Of a DNA stretch of 64,000 nt, positions 35,530 to 45,229 are shown one piece after another (position 1 is the stretch's first letter; every line of letters starts with the position of its first letter). The position numbers and the translations under genes are program-made. The stretch covers positions 186,001-250,000 of the forward strand of contig NZ_LR732817.1 in assembly GCF_902506195.1 (NCBI RefSeq). The letters run 5' to 3'. The notes beneath the pieces are model-generated. The model did not search any database. It was not told the origin of the DNA and saw only the letters and a list, made by a program, of their open reading frames with translations. The DNA is from Citricoccus sp. K5 (GTDB taxonomy: Bacteria; Actinomycetota; Actinomycetes; Actinomycetales; Micrococcaceae).

Positions 35530-36903
35530 ATGACGGACACCACCCACCTCGAACACCGCTCCGCGCTGACCAGACTGCCCACCTTCGAGGAACTGAGGGC
35601 GGCCATCGGCCCCTCCGGGCCCACGGACGCCCAGCTCGCCGAGCACTTCGCCCCGGTCTTCGCGGCCGTCGCCGCGGGAGCCGCCCAGCGTGAACTGGAC
35701 CACGAGCTGGCCTTCGCGGCCATCGAGCACCTGCGCGGCGCGGGGTTCACGCGGGTGCGCCTGGGCCGGCGCTACGGCGGGATCGGGGCGAGCCTGCCCC
35801 AGCTGGCGGACCTGCTGGTGGACCTGGCCGCCGCGGACCCCAACCTGCCCCAGGCCCTGCACGGGCACTTCATGTTCACGGAGCAGCACGAGAACGAGTC
35901 CCAAGGGGCGGTCTCCGAGTGGTGGCTGGCCGAGGTGGCCGCCGGCAGGATCTTCGGCAACGCCCTCGTGGAACTGCCGCCGGCCGCCGGCAAGCGCCCC
36001 GTGCACTGGATCGACGCGGACCAGGACACCGTGCAGGCGGCCGCCGCCACGGGCACCACGGAGGTGGCCCGGATCAGCGGGGACAAGTTCTACTCCACCG
36101 GCGCGATCTTCGCGGACTACCTGCTGGTCTCCGCGGTCCGGCCCGGGCTCGAGGAGGATGGACCGGTCTTCGCGATCATCGACGCCCGTGATCCTGGTGT
36201 GCAGCGCATCGACGACTGGAACGGCTTCGGCCAGCGGCTCACCGCCTCCGGCACCACCATCCTGGACCACGTCCCCGTGCGGGCCCAGCGGACGCAGGAG
36301 TTCAACGTCCCCACGGGCGTTCTGGCCTACACCGTCCTGTGGATCGTGCTGGCGGCCACCCAGGCGGGGATCGGCGCCACCGCGCTGGCCGAGGTCACCG
36401 CGTTCGTCCGCGGCCGGCGTCGTACCTATGACCACGCGGTGGCGGAGACGCCGGCGGAGGACCCGCTGGTGCACCAGGTCATCGGTTCGGTCTCCGCGAA
36501 GGTGGGCTCGGCCCGGCACATCGTGCGGGGCGCCGCGGCCGTGGTGGAGGAGTCCTTCCTCCAGGTCAGGGGGCATACCGACCTGGAGGACCCGGTGGTG
36601 CTCCAGGCCCACGCCCGGGCCAACGTCGCGCTGTCCGAGGCGTCGCTCGTGGTGTCCGATCTGATTCTGGAGGCCACCAACCAGATCTTCGAGTCCGGCG
36701 GCGCATCGGCCACGGATGCCAGCCGGCAGCTGCACCAGCACTGGCTCAACGCCCGGACGATCGCCAGCCATACCCCGCTGATCTACCGCACCCAGGCCGT
36801 GGGCGACTACCGGATCAACGGCGTCATCCCGCCGTTTCACTCCACGGCCCGCAACTCCGCCGCCGCGGAGGCCGCCACCACGTCCACCACAGAAGGAGCA
36901 TGA
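35530..36903 (+). CDS. SfnB/DszC-like acyl-CoA dehydrogenase-family flavoprotein, copy 1
   Basis: 457 aa, acyl-CoA dehydrogenase fold without the CoA-enzyme catalytic Glu motif. ISGDKFYSTGAIFADYLLVSA is the flavin/substrate strand, and HWLNARTIASHTPLIYRTQAVGDY is the C-terminal signature of the SfnB (sulfur acquisition) and DszC monooxygenases, which use reduced flavin and O2 on organosulfur compounds. The SAM riboswitch upstream supports a sulfur role. ATG 35530 chosen (GGGGA five bases before it); 35506 is a less likely alternative. It ends in a 1-base overlap with copy 2. Confidence 0.87.
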   Translation: MTDTTHLEHRSALTRLPTFEELRAAIGPSGPTDAQLAEHFAPVFAAVAAGAAQRELDHELAFAAIEHLRGAGFTRVRLGRRYGGIGASLPQLADLLVDLAAADPNLPQALHGHFMFTEQHENESQGAVSEWWLAEVAAGRIFGNALVELPPAAGKRPVHWIDADQDTVQAAAATGTTEVARISGDKFYSTGAIFADYLLVSAVRPGLEEDGPVFAIIDARDPGVQRIDDWNGFGQRLTASGTTILDHVPVRAQRTQEFNVPTGVLAYTVLWIVLAATQAGIGATALAEVTAFVRGRRRTYDHAVAETPAEDPLVHQVIGSVSAKVGSARHIVRGAAAVVEESFLQVRGHTDLEDPVVLQAHARANVALSEASLVVSDLILEATNQIFESGGASATDASRQLHQHWLNARTIASHTPLIYRTQAVGDYRINGVIPPFHSTARNSAAAEAATTSTTEGA

Positions 36904-38162
36904 TGACCACCACCGCCGAGCGCACCACCGCCTCCACCGGAAGCGAACCGTCCGGACAGGCATACCGTGCCGTCCGGGAGCAGCTGGCCCCGGTGTTCGC
37001 GGCCATCGCAGGCAGCGCCGCCGAACGGGAGGCCGAGCACATCATCGACCGCGACGCCGTCCGGCGGCTGGCCGCGGCGGGGTTCACCTCCCTGCGGGTG
37101 CCGGCGGAGTACGGCGGCGCCGGACTCTCCTTCGCGGAGCAGGCACACCTGATCGTGGAGCTGGCGGCGGCGGACTCAAACCTGGTCCAGGCCCTGCGTG
37201 CGCACCTGATCAACCAGGAGAACGTGCTGGGGCACCCGGACCCGGTGTCCCGGGATCGGTGGCTGCGCCGCCTCGGCGAGGGGGCCGTCGTCGGGAATGC
37301 CGTCACGGAGATCAACAACGCCGTGGGGGAGGGGACCACCACGCTGGTCCAGGACGCCGAGGGCACCTGGCGGCTCAACGGCACGAAGTACTACTCCACC
37401 GGAACGCTCTACGCCGACTGGATCATCGTGGCGGCCGTGGACGCCCACGGTGAGGAGATCGCCGCCACGGTGTCCGTGAACGCCCCGGGGATCACGAGGC
37501 TGGACGACTGGGACGGCTTCGGCCAGCAACTCACCGCGTCCGGCACCACGGTGTTCGAGAACACGCCGGTCGAGGCCGAGGAGGTCTACACCGGCGGCCT
37601 GGATGACGGCACCCGCGTTGCCACCGGCCAGGCCAGCTGGCAGTTCCTGCACCTCGCGGCGTTGACCGGCATCGCCGAGGCCATCGTGCGGGACGTCAGC
37701 GAGTACGTCCGCGGCCGGCGTCGTTCCTTCAGCCACGGGACCGCGGAGCTGCCGCGGGATGATGCCCAGGTGCTCCAGGTGGTCGGCGAGCTCTCCTCCG
37801 CCGCGTTCGCCGCGCGGGCCGCCTTCGACTCCGTGGTCTCCGCGCTGGGCGGCGTCCTCGAGCGGGAGGCCGCCGGTGAGGACCTGCCGGAGGAGGACAC
37901 CAACGCCCTCTATGTCCGCGTCTACCAGGCCCAGCAGGTCATCGCGAAGAACGTCCTGGCCGCGGCCACGCACCTGTTCGAGGTGGGTGGCGCCTCGGCC
38001 CTGAGCCAGTCGAAGCGGCTGGACCGGCACTGGCGCAATGCCCGCGTGCTGGCCAACCACAACCCCCTGATCTACCGGTCCCGCCTCATCGGGGACTGGG
38101 AGGTCAACGCCACCCCGCCGGCCCGTTCCTACCGCATCGGCTCCGTGCCGAACGCCCAGTGA
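36903..38162 (+). CDS. SfnB/DszC-like acyl-CoA dehydrogenase-family flavoprotein, copy 2
   Basis: 419 aa, clearly homologous to copy 1: LNGTKYYSTGTLYADWIIVAA, DDWDGFGQ-LTASGTT, and HWRNARVLANHNPLIYRSRLIG. Same proposed role, flavin-dependent attack on an organosulfur substrate. Two ATGs overlap (36900 and 36903); 36903 has AAGGAG four bases before it and is preferred. Two tandem members may form a hetero-oligomer or handle two substrates. Not a true acyl-CoA dehydrogenase by context. Confidence 0.87.
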   Translation: MTTTAERTTASTGSEPSGQAYRAVREQLAPVFAAIAGSAAEREAEHIIDRDAVRRLAAAGFTSLRVPAEYGGAGLSFAEQAHLIVELAAADSNLVQALRAHLINQENVLGHPDPVSRDRWLRRLGEGAVVGNAVTEINNAVGEGTTTLVQDAEGTWRLNGTKYYSTGTLYADWIIVAAVDAHGEEIAATVSVNAPGITRLDDWDGFGQQLTASGTTVFENTPVEAEEVYTGGLDDGTRVATGQASWQFLHLAALTGIAEAIVRDVSEYVRGRRRSFSHGTAELPRDDAQVLQVVGELSSAAFAARAAFDSVVSALGGVLEREAAGEDLPEEDTNALYVRVYQAQQVIAKNVLAAATHLFEVGGASALSQSKRLDRHWRNARVLANHNPLIYRSRLIGDWEVNATPPARSYRIGSVPNAQ

Positions 38163-38194
38163 ACCCGATCCCCGATCAGCATCCAGGAGACCCC

Positions 38195-39607
38195 ATGAGC
38201 ACCGAGAACACGCCCTCCCACACCGCCCCACGCCCCCTGCGCTTCAACGCGTTCGTCATGAACACCACCAGCCACATCCACCACGGCCAGTGGCGCCGCG
38301 AGGACGCCGGCCAGACCGAGTTCACGGACGTCAACACATGGATCAACCTCGCGAAGACCCTGGAGGCGGCCAAGTTCGACGCGATGTTCTTCGCGGACGT
38401 GGTGGGCCACTACGGCGACGCCGACGCGGACTACTCCGTGTACGTCAACGAGGGCCTGCAGATCCCGTCCAATGATCCGACCGTGCTGCTCGGGGCGCTC
38501 GCCGTGGTCACCGAGCACATCGGCCTGGCCACCACCTCGAACGTGTTCCAGTCCCACCCGTTCCAGTTCGCCCGCCAGCTCTCCACGCTGGACCACCTCT
38601 CCGGCGGCCGCATCGCCTGGAACATCGTCACGGGCACGCAGGACAACGGTTCGCGCAACTTCGGCCTGCCCCGGCTGACCGACCACGCCGAGCGCTACCG
38701 CTGGGCCGCGGAGTACATCGACGTCACCTACAAGCTGTGGGAGGGATCCTGGGACGAGGACGCGGTGGTGAAGGACCGCGCGGGTTCGCGCTACTCGGAC
38801 CCGGAGAAGGTGCACAAGATCCACCACGTGGGCGAGCGCTACTCGGTGGAGGGCCCGCACCTGCCGTCTCCGTCCCCGCAGCGCACACCGGTGCTGTTCC
38901 AGGCCGGTTCCTCGGCCTCCGGCCGTGACTTCGCCGCCCGCAACGCCGAGGCGGTGTTCATCATCGCGGCCACCCCGGACGTGGCCCGCCAGCAGATCGA
39001 GGACACCCGGCGCCGCGCCGTCGAGGCCGGACGGTCCCCGGAGGACATCACGTTCTACCAGGGCGTGAGCTTCGTCATCGGGGACACCGAGGAGGAGGCC
39101 CAGCGCAAGCTGAAGGAGTATGAGGAGTACGCCTCGGTGGACGGCTACCTGGCCCATGCCGCCCTCGTGGACCCGGATGGCCGGGTCTATCCGCCCGAGA
39201 CCCCGCTGAAGGACCTGGAGACCAACACCCAGAAGGGCTTCGCCGAGTGGACCTCCAAGGCCATCACGGACCGAGAGCCCGTGGTGGCGGACATCGCCTG
39301 GCGCAGCCATCGCAACAACCGCATCGTCGGCACCCCGGAGCAGATCGCCGACCAGCTGGAGGAATGGCAGGCGGCCGGCGTGGACGGCATCAACGTCATC
39401 AACTGGGTCATCCCCGGCTCCTTCGAGGAGTTCGCGGAGAAGGTCCTGCCGGTACTGCGCGCACGCGGCCTGGCCCAGTCCGAGTACGCTCCGGGCACCC
39501 TGCGCCAGAAGCTCTTCGGCCGCGACCGGCTCCCCGAGACCCACCCGGCCGCCCAGTATCGAGGTGCCTTCGCCCGCCTGGAAGAGACCGTGCCCGCCGG
39601 CGCCTGA
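38195..39607 (+). CDS. NtaA/SnaA/DszA-family FMN-dependent monooxygenase
   Basis: 470 aa bacterial luciferase-like monooxygenase. The NtaA/SnaA/DszA group is recognised by LRFNAFVMNTTSHIHHGQWR near the N-terminus, ARQLSTLDHLSGGRIAWNIVTG in the middle and a long C-terminal extension. It uses FMNH2 and O2, for instance to cleave C-S bonds of sulfones or C-N bonds of NTA. AGGAGA precedes ATG 38195. Together with the two SfnB/DszC-like genes it forms a DszC-then-DszA type oxidation logic. No flavin reductase is encoded nearby, so one must come from elsewhere. Confidence 0.9.
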   Translation: MSTENTPSHTAPRPLRFNAFVMNTTSHIHHGQWRREDAGQTEFTDVNTWINLAKTLEAAKFDAMFFADVVGHYGDADADYSVYVNEGLQIPSNDPTVLLGALAVVTEHIGLATTSNVFQSHPFQFARQLSTLDHLSGGRIAWNIVTGTQDNGSRNFGLPRLTDHAERYRWAAEYIDVTYKLWEGSWDEDAVVKDRAGSRYSDPEKVHKIHHVGERYSVEGPHLPSPSPQRTPVLFQAGSSASGRDFAARNAEAVFIIAATPDVARQQIEDTRRRAVEAGRSPEDITFYQGVSFVIGDTEEEAQRKLKEYEEYASVDGYLAHAALVDPDGRVYPPETPLKDLETNTQKGFAEWTSKAITDREPVVADIAWRSHRNNRIVGTPEQIADQLEEWQAAGVDGINVINWVIPGSFEEFAEKVLPVLRARGLAQSEYAPGTLRQKLFGRDRLPETHPAAQYRGAFARLEETVPAGA

Positions 39608-39658
39608 CCCCCGCGCCTCCTGGACACGAGAGCCGCCCACCGGCCCGAAAGGAACCCC

Positions 39659-41470
39659 ATGAACACCCCACCCTCCCCGAACGCGCCCGAAAACCGTCCA
39701 GTCTCGGCGGGGCAGTCGGCCACCACCACGGCCAGGACCAAGACCAGAACCACGGCACGACGCCGGCCGGGCGCCCGCACCGCCGGTCTCGCCCTGGCCG
39801 TGGCGTCGGCCTTGGCCCTGTCCGCCTGCTCTTCCGGGGCAGGGGTGCCGGAGGAGCAGGCGGCGCTGACCGGCTCCGCCGCGGAGCCGGTCCAGGGCGG
39901 TGTCCTCGAGTACGGGCATCTCCAGGAGCCCAATTGCATCTTCGGCGGCTGGATCCAGGAGAACTTCACGGCCCGCCAGGTGCTGGACAATCTGGTCTCG
40001 GCCACGGAGGACGGCTCCGTGGTGCCGTGGATCGCCACCGACTGGTCGATCTCCGAGGACCGGACGGTGTGGACCCTGAACCTGCGCGATGACGTCCACT
40101 TCACGGACGGCACACGGTTGGACGCGGAGGCAGTGGCCTACAACTTCGACTACTGGTTGGACGGCGGCAACGGCACGGCGGCGGCCCATCTGGGCGGGTT
40201 CTACGACCACTCCGAGGTGGTGGATGCTGACACGGTGGAGATCCACCTCTCCGCCCCGTTCGCCCCGTTCCTGTCCACCCTCTCGCAGTCGTACTTCGGC
40301 CTGCAGTCGCCGACGGCGCTGCAGACCCGGACGGTGGAGGAGAACTGCACCGAACCGATCGGCTCCGGCCCCTTCACCGTCAAGGACTGGAAGCGGGGCG
40401 AGTACATCGAGTTCGAGCGCAATGAGGACTACGACTGGGCCCCGGAGAACGCGCGGCACCAGGGCCCGGCCCACCTGGAGGGCATCCGCTGGAACATCGT
40501 GCCGGACGGCACCTCGCGCTACGGCTCGCTGCTCGCCGGAGAGATGGACGCGATCGGCGAGATCCCCGCCGTCAACATCGCCGAGGCGCGCCAGCGGTAT
40601 GACTTCACGCAGTACATCACCCCCGGCCGGCCCGTGGTCATCAACCTGAACACCGAACGGGGCATCTTCACCGACCAGGCGGTCCGCCAGGCCCTGAGCC
40701 ACGCCACGGACCGCGAGGCGAACATCGAGTCGGCCTTCCTGGGCACCGTCCCGTTCGAACCCAGCGGGTACCTCTCCCAGTCCACGCCCGGCTATGACGC
40801 GGACGCGGCCCAGCAGTACCCCTTCGACCTGGAGAAGGCGAACGAGCTGCTGGACGGGGCCGGGTGGACCGGTCGCGCCGAGGACGGAACCCGGCTCAAG
40901 GACGGGCAGCGGCTGCAGGTGAAGATCGTCTACGGCCTGAACACCATCGTCACGCCGGACGGCAACACCGCCATCCAGAACTTCCAGGAACAGGCCCGGG
41001 CCGCCGGATTCGACATCGAACTGCGTCCACTCACCCCCTCCGAGAACTTCTCCGGTGCCTACTCCACCCCGGACAGCTATGACGGCAGCGTCGGGTACTG
41101 GACCAGCCCGCACGCCGGGATCCTCAACATCAACTACCGGCCCTCCACTGAGGAGGCGCCCAACGGGGCCAACACCACGTTCTTGGACAACGAGCAGGTG
41201 TTCACCACCATCCAGGAGGCCCTCCAGGCGCCCACGGCCGAGGAGGTCTCCGCGAAGTTCTCCGAGGCGCAGTATCAGCTCAGTGAGCTGGCCCCCGCGA
41301 TCGGCCTGTATACGCAGACCAACACCCTGGCGGTCTCGGACCGGGTCAGCGGCCTGTGGCTCGAGCCCGCCCAGGGTGGGCCGATCTTCCACGACGCCCA
41401 CTTCACCTCGGACGAGGCCCGGGACTCCTCCCAGGGCTTCTCCGCAGAGCACGCAGAGAACGAAGGCTGA
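39659..41470 (+). CDS. ABC transporter substrate-binding lipoprotein, SBP family 5 (sulfur operon)
   Basis: 603 aa binding protein of the peptide/nickel family. An unusually long basic N-region (about 40 residues, ARRRPGAR) precedes the hydrophobic core and lipobox LSAC (Cys57). The mature part begins GGVLEYGHLQEPNCIFGG and contains the family's VINLNTERGIF and DREANIESAFL blocks. It should capture the organosulfur substrate for the permeases that follow. AAAGGAA precedes ATG 39659. It is not closely related to the two binding proteins in the first part of the window. Confidence 0.92.
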   Translation: MNTPPSPNAPENRPVSAGQSATTTARTKTRTTARRRPGARTAGLALAVASALALSACSSGAGVPEEQAALTGSAAEPVQGGVLEYGHLQEPNCIFGGWIQENFTARQVLDNLVSATEDGSVVPWIATDWSISEDRTVWTLNLRDDVHFTDGTRLDAEAVAYNFDYWLDGGNGTAAAHLGGFYDHSEVVDADTVEIHLSAPFAPFLSTLSQSYFGLQSPTALQTRTVEENCTEPIGSGPFTVKDWKRGEYIEFERNEDYDWAPENARHQGPAHLEGIRWNIVPDGTSRYGSLLAGEMDAIGEIPAVNIAEARQRYDFTQYITPGRPVVINLNTERGIFTDQAVRQALSHATDREANIESAFLGTVPFEPSGYLSQSTPGYDADAAQQYPFDLEKANELLDGAGWTGRAEDGTRLKDGQRLQVKIVYGLNTIVTPDGNTAIQNFQEQARAAGFDIELRPLTPSENFSGAYSTPDSYDGSVGYWTSPHAGILNINYRPSTEEAPNGANTTFLDNEQVFTTIQEALQAPTAEEVSAKFSEAQYQLSELAPAIGLYTQTNTLAVSDRVSGLWLEPAQGGPIFHDAHFTSDEARDSSQGFSAEHAENEG

Positions 41471-41473
41471 GCC

Positions 41474-42517
41474 ATGTCCGTCACCACCGGCACCCTCGAC
41501 ACCACTCTCGCCCCGCCCTCAAGTCCGGAGCCCGGCCCCGGGTCCGGCCCCGTCCGGCGCGGGCGCCCGGTCGCCTCGACCGCCGCGCTCATCGGGAAGA
41601 AAATCCTCGGCGCGCTGTTCGTCATCTGGGCCGCGGCCTCGATCACGTTCCTCATCCAGTCCCTGCTGCCCGGCGACCGCGCCACCCTCCTGTTGAACCA
41701 GCAGACGGGCCAGGTTCAGGAGCGCTCCGCCGAGGAACTGGCGCCGATCAACGAACAGTTCGGCTTCGACGATCCACTGCTCGTCCAGTACGTCACCTTC
41801 CTGGGCGGCCTGCTGCGCGGAGACCTGGGCACGTCCTACACCCTGTACCAGCCGGTCACCACCGTGATCGGGGACCAGATCGTCCCCACCCTGGTCCTGA
41901 CGTTCACCGCCCTCGCCGTGGCCTGGGCCCTGGCGATCGTGCTGCTGCTGCTCACGGCCCGCCGCGCTCCCTGGGTGTCCCGGATCTTCTCCGGCCTCGA
42001 GTCCGCGGCGGCCGCCCTGCCGCAGTACTGGCTGGGCATCATCCTGCTCGTGGTGTTCTCCCTGTGGCTGGGACTCTTTCCCGTGGTCTCGGGCAGTGGC
42101 ACGGCCGGCCTGGTGCTGCCGGCGCTGACCCTCGGCATCCCGCTGGCCGGCTTCCTCGCCCAGGTGATGCGCGCCGAGTTCGAGCGGACCTTGGATGAAC
42201 CGTTCGTCCTCACCGCCCGGGCCCGCGGCATGTCCGACGGCGGCGTGCGGCTGCGCCACGTGCTGCGCCACTCGCTGTTGCCCGGTCTCAGCCTGACCGG
42301 CTGGGCGGTGGGAGCCCAGTTCTCCGCCGCCGTGATCGCCGAGAACGTCTTCGCCCGGCCCGGCCTCGGCCGGGTCCTGGTCACCGCCGTCAACGGCCGT
42401 GACCTGCCCGTGGTCTGCGGCGTGGTCATGCTCGTGGCCCTCGTCTACGTGATCACCAACCTGATCGTGGACACCGCCTACATCCTCGTGGACCCCCGAC
42501 TGAAGGAGGCAGCATGA
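41474..42517 (+). CDS. ABC transporter permease, DppB type (sulfur operon)
   Basis: 347 aa, about six membrane helices after a 35-residue Pro-rich cytoplasmic tail. It has the DppB lead helix (FVIWAAASITFLIQSLLPGD) and the coupling loop TARARGMSDGGVRLRHVLRHS. It starts 3 bases after the binding-protein stop and overlaps the next gene by 4 bases (ATGA). It is part of the organosulfur importer. Confidence 0.93.
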   Translation: MSVTTGTLDTTLAPPSSPEPGPGSGPVRRGRPVASTAALIGKKILGALFVIWAAASITFLIQSLLPGDRATLLLNQQTGQVQERSAEELAPINEQFGFDDPLLVQYVTFLGGLLRGDLGTSYTLYQPVTTVIGDQIVPTLVLTFTALAVAWALAIVLLLLTARRAPWVSRIFSGLESAAAALPQYWLGIILLVVFSLWLGLFPVVSGSGTAGLVLPALTLGIPLAGFLAQVMRAEFERTLDEPFVLTARARGMSDGGVRLRHVLRHSLLPGLSLTGWAVGAQFSAAVIAENVFARPGLGRVLVTAVNGRDLPVVCGVVMLVALVYVITNLIVDTAYILVDPRLKEAA

Positions 42518-43446
42518 CCGCCCAGACCCAGCCCCACATCACAGCGGACGCCGGCCCCACCGGTGGGGTGCCCACCGCGCCTCACCCGGCCGGGCCGTCG
42601 TCGTCCATCACCGGGCCGGTCGGGGGCCGTCCCTCGGTCTGGCGACGGGTCCCGGTCACCGTGTGGATCGCCGGGGTGTTCGCGGGACTGCTGGTCCTCG
42701 CCGCGTTCGCCCCCGGGGTCCTCGCCACCCATGATCCGCGCGCCATCACCTTGGACAGCCCGCTGGCCGCACCCAGCTGGGAGCACTGGTTCGGCACGGA
42801 CCAGTCGGGCCGGGACCTGTACTCGAGGATCGTGCACGGCACCGCCCAATCCCTGTTGATCGGACTGGGTTCCGCGGCCGTGGGCGTGGGGCTCGCCGTG
42901 GTCTTCGGGTCCTGGGCGGCACTGGGCGGACGCTGGGCGGACGCCGTGATCGGCCGGGCGATCGAGGTCCTCTTCGCCTTCCCCATCCTGCTGCTGGCCA
43001 TGGTGTTCATCGCCGTCTACGGGCCCTCGGTGCAGACTTTGATCCTTGCGGTCGGGCTCGGGATCGCCCCCGGCTATGCACGCATGGTCCGGGCCCAGGT
43101 GATGAGCGTCCGGCGGTCCGGCTACGTCCAGGCGGCACAGGCCCTGGGGCACCACCCCGGCCGGGTCCTGGCGCAGCACATCCTGCCGAACGCCCTGCGG
43201 CCCCTGTTGGCGGTCCTCACCCTCGGCATCGGCCAGTCCATCGTCTGGGCTTCCGGCCTGGCGTTCCTCGGCTTCGGGGTGGCCCCGCCCTCGCCCGAGT
43301 GGGGTGCCCTGCTGGAGGCCGGCCGGCCCTACATCATCGAGGCCTGGTGGCTGGAGATCATCCCGGGCCTGGCCGTGTTGGCCACCGCCCTGACCGCCAC
43401 CGTCCTCGGCAAGTTCGTGGAGTCCACCCTAGAAGGAGAACGCTGA
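42514..43446 (+). CDS. ABC transporter permease, DppC type (sulfur operon)
   Basis: 310 aa with the DppC markers: FGTDQSGRDLYSRIVHG in the outer loop, AQALGHHPGRVLAQHILPN as coupling loop, and FLGFGVAPPSPEWGALL near the C-terminus. AAGGAGG lies before ATG 42514. It is the partner of the permease at 41474. Confidence 0.93.
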   Translation: MTAQTQPHITADAGPTGGVPTAPHPAGPSSSITGPVGGRPSVWRRVPVTVWIAGVFAGLLVLAAFAPGVLATHDPRAITLDSPLAAPSWEHWFGTDQSGRDLYSRIVHGTAQSLLIGLGSAAVGVGLAVVFGSWAALGGRWADAVIGRAIEVLFAFPILLLAMVFIAVYGPSVQTLILAVGLGIAPGYARMVRAQVMSVRRSGYVQAAQALGHHPGRVLAQHILPNALRPLLAVLTLGIGQSIVWASGLAFLGFGVAPPSPEWGALLEAGRPYIIEAWWLEIIPGLAVLATALTATVLGKFVESTLEGER

Positions 43447-45224
43447 TGACCACCTTGACTCACACCGCCACGCCCCTCCTGACGGACCCGGCCTCTGAGG
43501 CCGGCGCCGCCGGAGCAGCTCCCCGCCCCCTGGCCGAGGTGGAGAACCTCAACGTCTGGTTCTCGGACGCCCACGGCCGCCGCAGCCACGTGGTGCATGA
43601 CGTCTCCGTGCAGATCCAACCCGGCGAGTGCGTGGCGATCATCGGCGAATCCGGCTCCGGGAAGTCCGTCACCGCCCGGACCCTCATCGGCCTGACCGGG
43701 CCCAGCTCCCACGTGCAGGCGGACACGGCCACCGCCCTGGGCCGGGACATCCAGACACTGCGGGACACGGACTGGCGATCCATCCGTGGCAAGGACATCG
43801 GCTTCATCCTGCAGGACGCCCTCGTCTCCCTGGACCCACTGCGCACCGTGGGAGCGGAGATCGGTGAATCCCTGCGCCTGCACGGCGTGCTGGACCGTGC
43901 GGAGCGGGCCTCCCGGGTGGAACAGCTGCTCGCGGAGGTCGGCGTCCCGGAGCCGGGCCTGGTGGCAGGCCAGCGACCGGACCAGCTCTCCGGTGGCCTG
44001 CGCCAGCGCGCCCTGATCGCCTCGGCCATCGCCAACCACCCGTCCCTGGTGGTGGCGGACGAACCGACCACCGCCCTCGACGTCACCGTCCAGGCCCAGG
44101 TCCTGGACCTGCTGGCCCAGCGCAAGGCGGACGGCACCGCGATCCTGCTGATCAGCCACGACTTCTCGGTGGTGGGACGGCTGGCCGACCGGGTGCTGGT
44201 GATGCAGGGCGGCTGGATCGTGGAGTCAGGGACCGCGGCCGAGGTCCTGGAGAACCCGCAGCACCCCTACACCCGCCAGCTGCTGGACGCCGTGCCATCC
44301 GGGCACACCCGCGGCGAGTACCTCACCGAAGAGGGCCGGGCTCGGGCCGCTGAGCGGTCAGGGGCCGGTGCTGCGGCCGTGACCGGAGAAACGGTACCGG
44401 CGGCTGAGGCTCCGGCCGTGCTGTCCGCCCGCGGGCTGACCAAGTCCTACCGGGGGCCGGACGGCCGGGACCGCACCGTGGTGCGGGACGTCTCCTTCGA
44501 CGTGCGCGCCGGGCGGACCCTCGGGATCGTGGGGGAGTCCGGCTCCGGCAAGTCCACCACGGCGTCCATGGCCCTGGGCTTCATCGCCCCGGACGCCGGT
44601 ACCGTCCTGCTGGACGGCCAGCCTTGGAGCGAGCTGTCCCTGGCCGGGAGGAGGTCCCGCCGCCGCGAGGTGACCGTGGTCTACCAGGACCCGCTGAGCT
44701 CCTTCGACCCGCGGTGGAGCGGCGAGCGGATCCTCACGGACGCGCTCGACGCCGGCGCGGCCCCCGGGGCGTTCGCCTCGTCGCGGGCGCGGCGGGCCCA
44801 CCGGCAGGAACAGTCCGAGCGGGCGGCGCAGCTGGCCCGCGTGGTCGGACTGGCCCCGGAGCACTTGGCCAAGCACCCGCTGCGTCTCTCCGGGGGCCAA
44901 CGGCAGCGGCTCTCGATCGCCCGGGCGCTGGCCCCGGAGCCGAAGGTCGTGGTGCTGGACGAGGCCGTCTCCGCCCTGGACGTCTCGGTGCAGGCCCAGG
45001 TGCTGGACCTGCTCTCCGAACTGCAGGAGACCCTCGGGACCACCTACCTGTTCATCTCCCACGACCTCGGGGTGATCCACCACATGAGTGACGAGATCCT
45101 GGTGATGAAGGACGGGGTTGCCGTGGAGCACGGAGACGCCGACCGCGTGTTCGAGGCCCCGGAGCACGACTACACGAGGACCCTGCTGGGCTCCCTGCAG
45201 GCGCTTTCGACCAAGGTCCTCTGA
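43446..45224 (+). CDS. Fused double ABC ATPase, DppD-DppF type (sulfur operon)
   Basis: 592 aa with two complete ATPase domains. Domain 1: Walker A GESGSGKS at 67-74, signature LSGGLRQR at 181-188, Walker B VVADEPTTALD. Domain 2: Walker A GESGSGKST at 363-371, signature LSGGQRQR, Walker B VVLDEAVSALD. An alanine/glycine-rich linker joins them around 300-325. The fusion replaces the separate DppD and DppF proteins seen for the first transporter. ATG 43446 overlaps the stop before it by one base and has AAGGAG. It ends the operon. Confidence 0.93.
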   Translation: MTTLTHTATPLLTDPASEAGAAGAAPRPLAEVENLNVWFSDAHGRRSHVVHDVSVQIQPGECVAIIGESGSGKSVTARTLIGLTGPSSHVQADTATALGRDIQTLRDTDWRSIRGKDIGFILQDALVSLDPLRTVGAEIGESLRLHGVLDRAERASRVEQLLAEVGVPEPGLVAGQRPDQLSGGLRQRALIASAIANHPSLVVADEPTTALDVTVQAQVLDLLAQRKADGTAILLISHDFSVVGRLADRVLVMQGGWIVESGTAAEVLENPQHPYTRQLLDAVPSGHTRGEYLTEEGRARAAERSGAGAAAVTGETVPAAEAPAVLSARGLTKSYRGPDGRDRTVVRDVSFDVRAGRTLGIVGESGSGKSTTASMALGFIAPDAGTVLLDGQPWSELSLAGRRSRRREVTVVYQDPLSSFDPRWSGERILTDALDAGAAPGAFASSRARRAHRQEQSERAAQLARVVGLAPEHLAKHPLRLSGGQRQRLSIARALAPEPKVVVLDEAVSALDVSVQAQVLDLLSELQETLGTTYLFISHDLGVIHHMSDEILVMKDGVAVEHGDADRVFEAPEHDYTRTLLGSLQALSTKVL

Positions 45225-45229
45225 AGCGT

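Noticed and set aside
35442-35693. 83-codon Cys-containing leader ORF after the riboswitch
   Set aside because: It runs deep into the first flavoprotein gene in another frame and has no good ribosome site. Attenuation by a leader peptide cannot be supported.
38129-41452. 1107-codon open frame on the minus strand
   Set aside because: It lies antisense to the DszA-family and binding-protein genes, has no domain motif and reads as Gly/Val/Arg-rich. It arises from high third-position GC.
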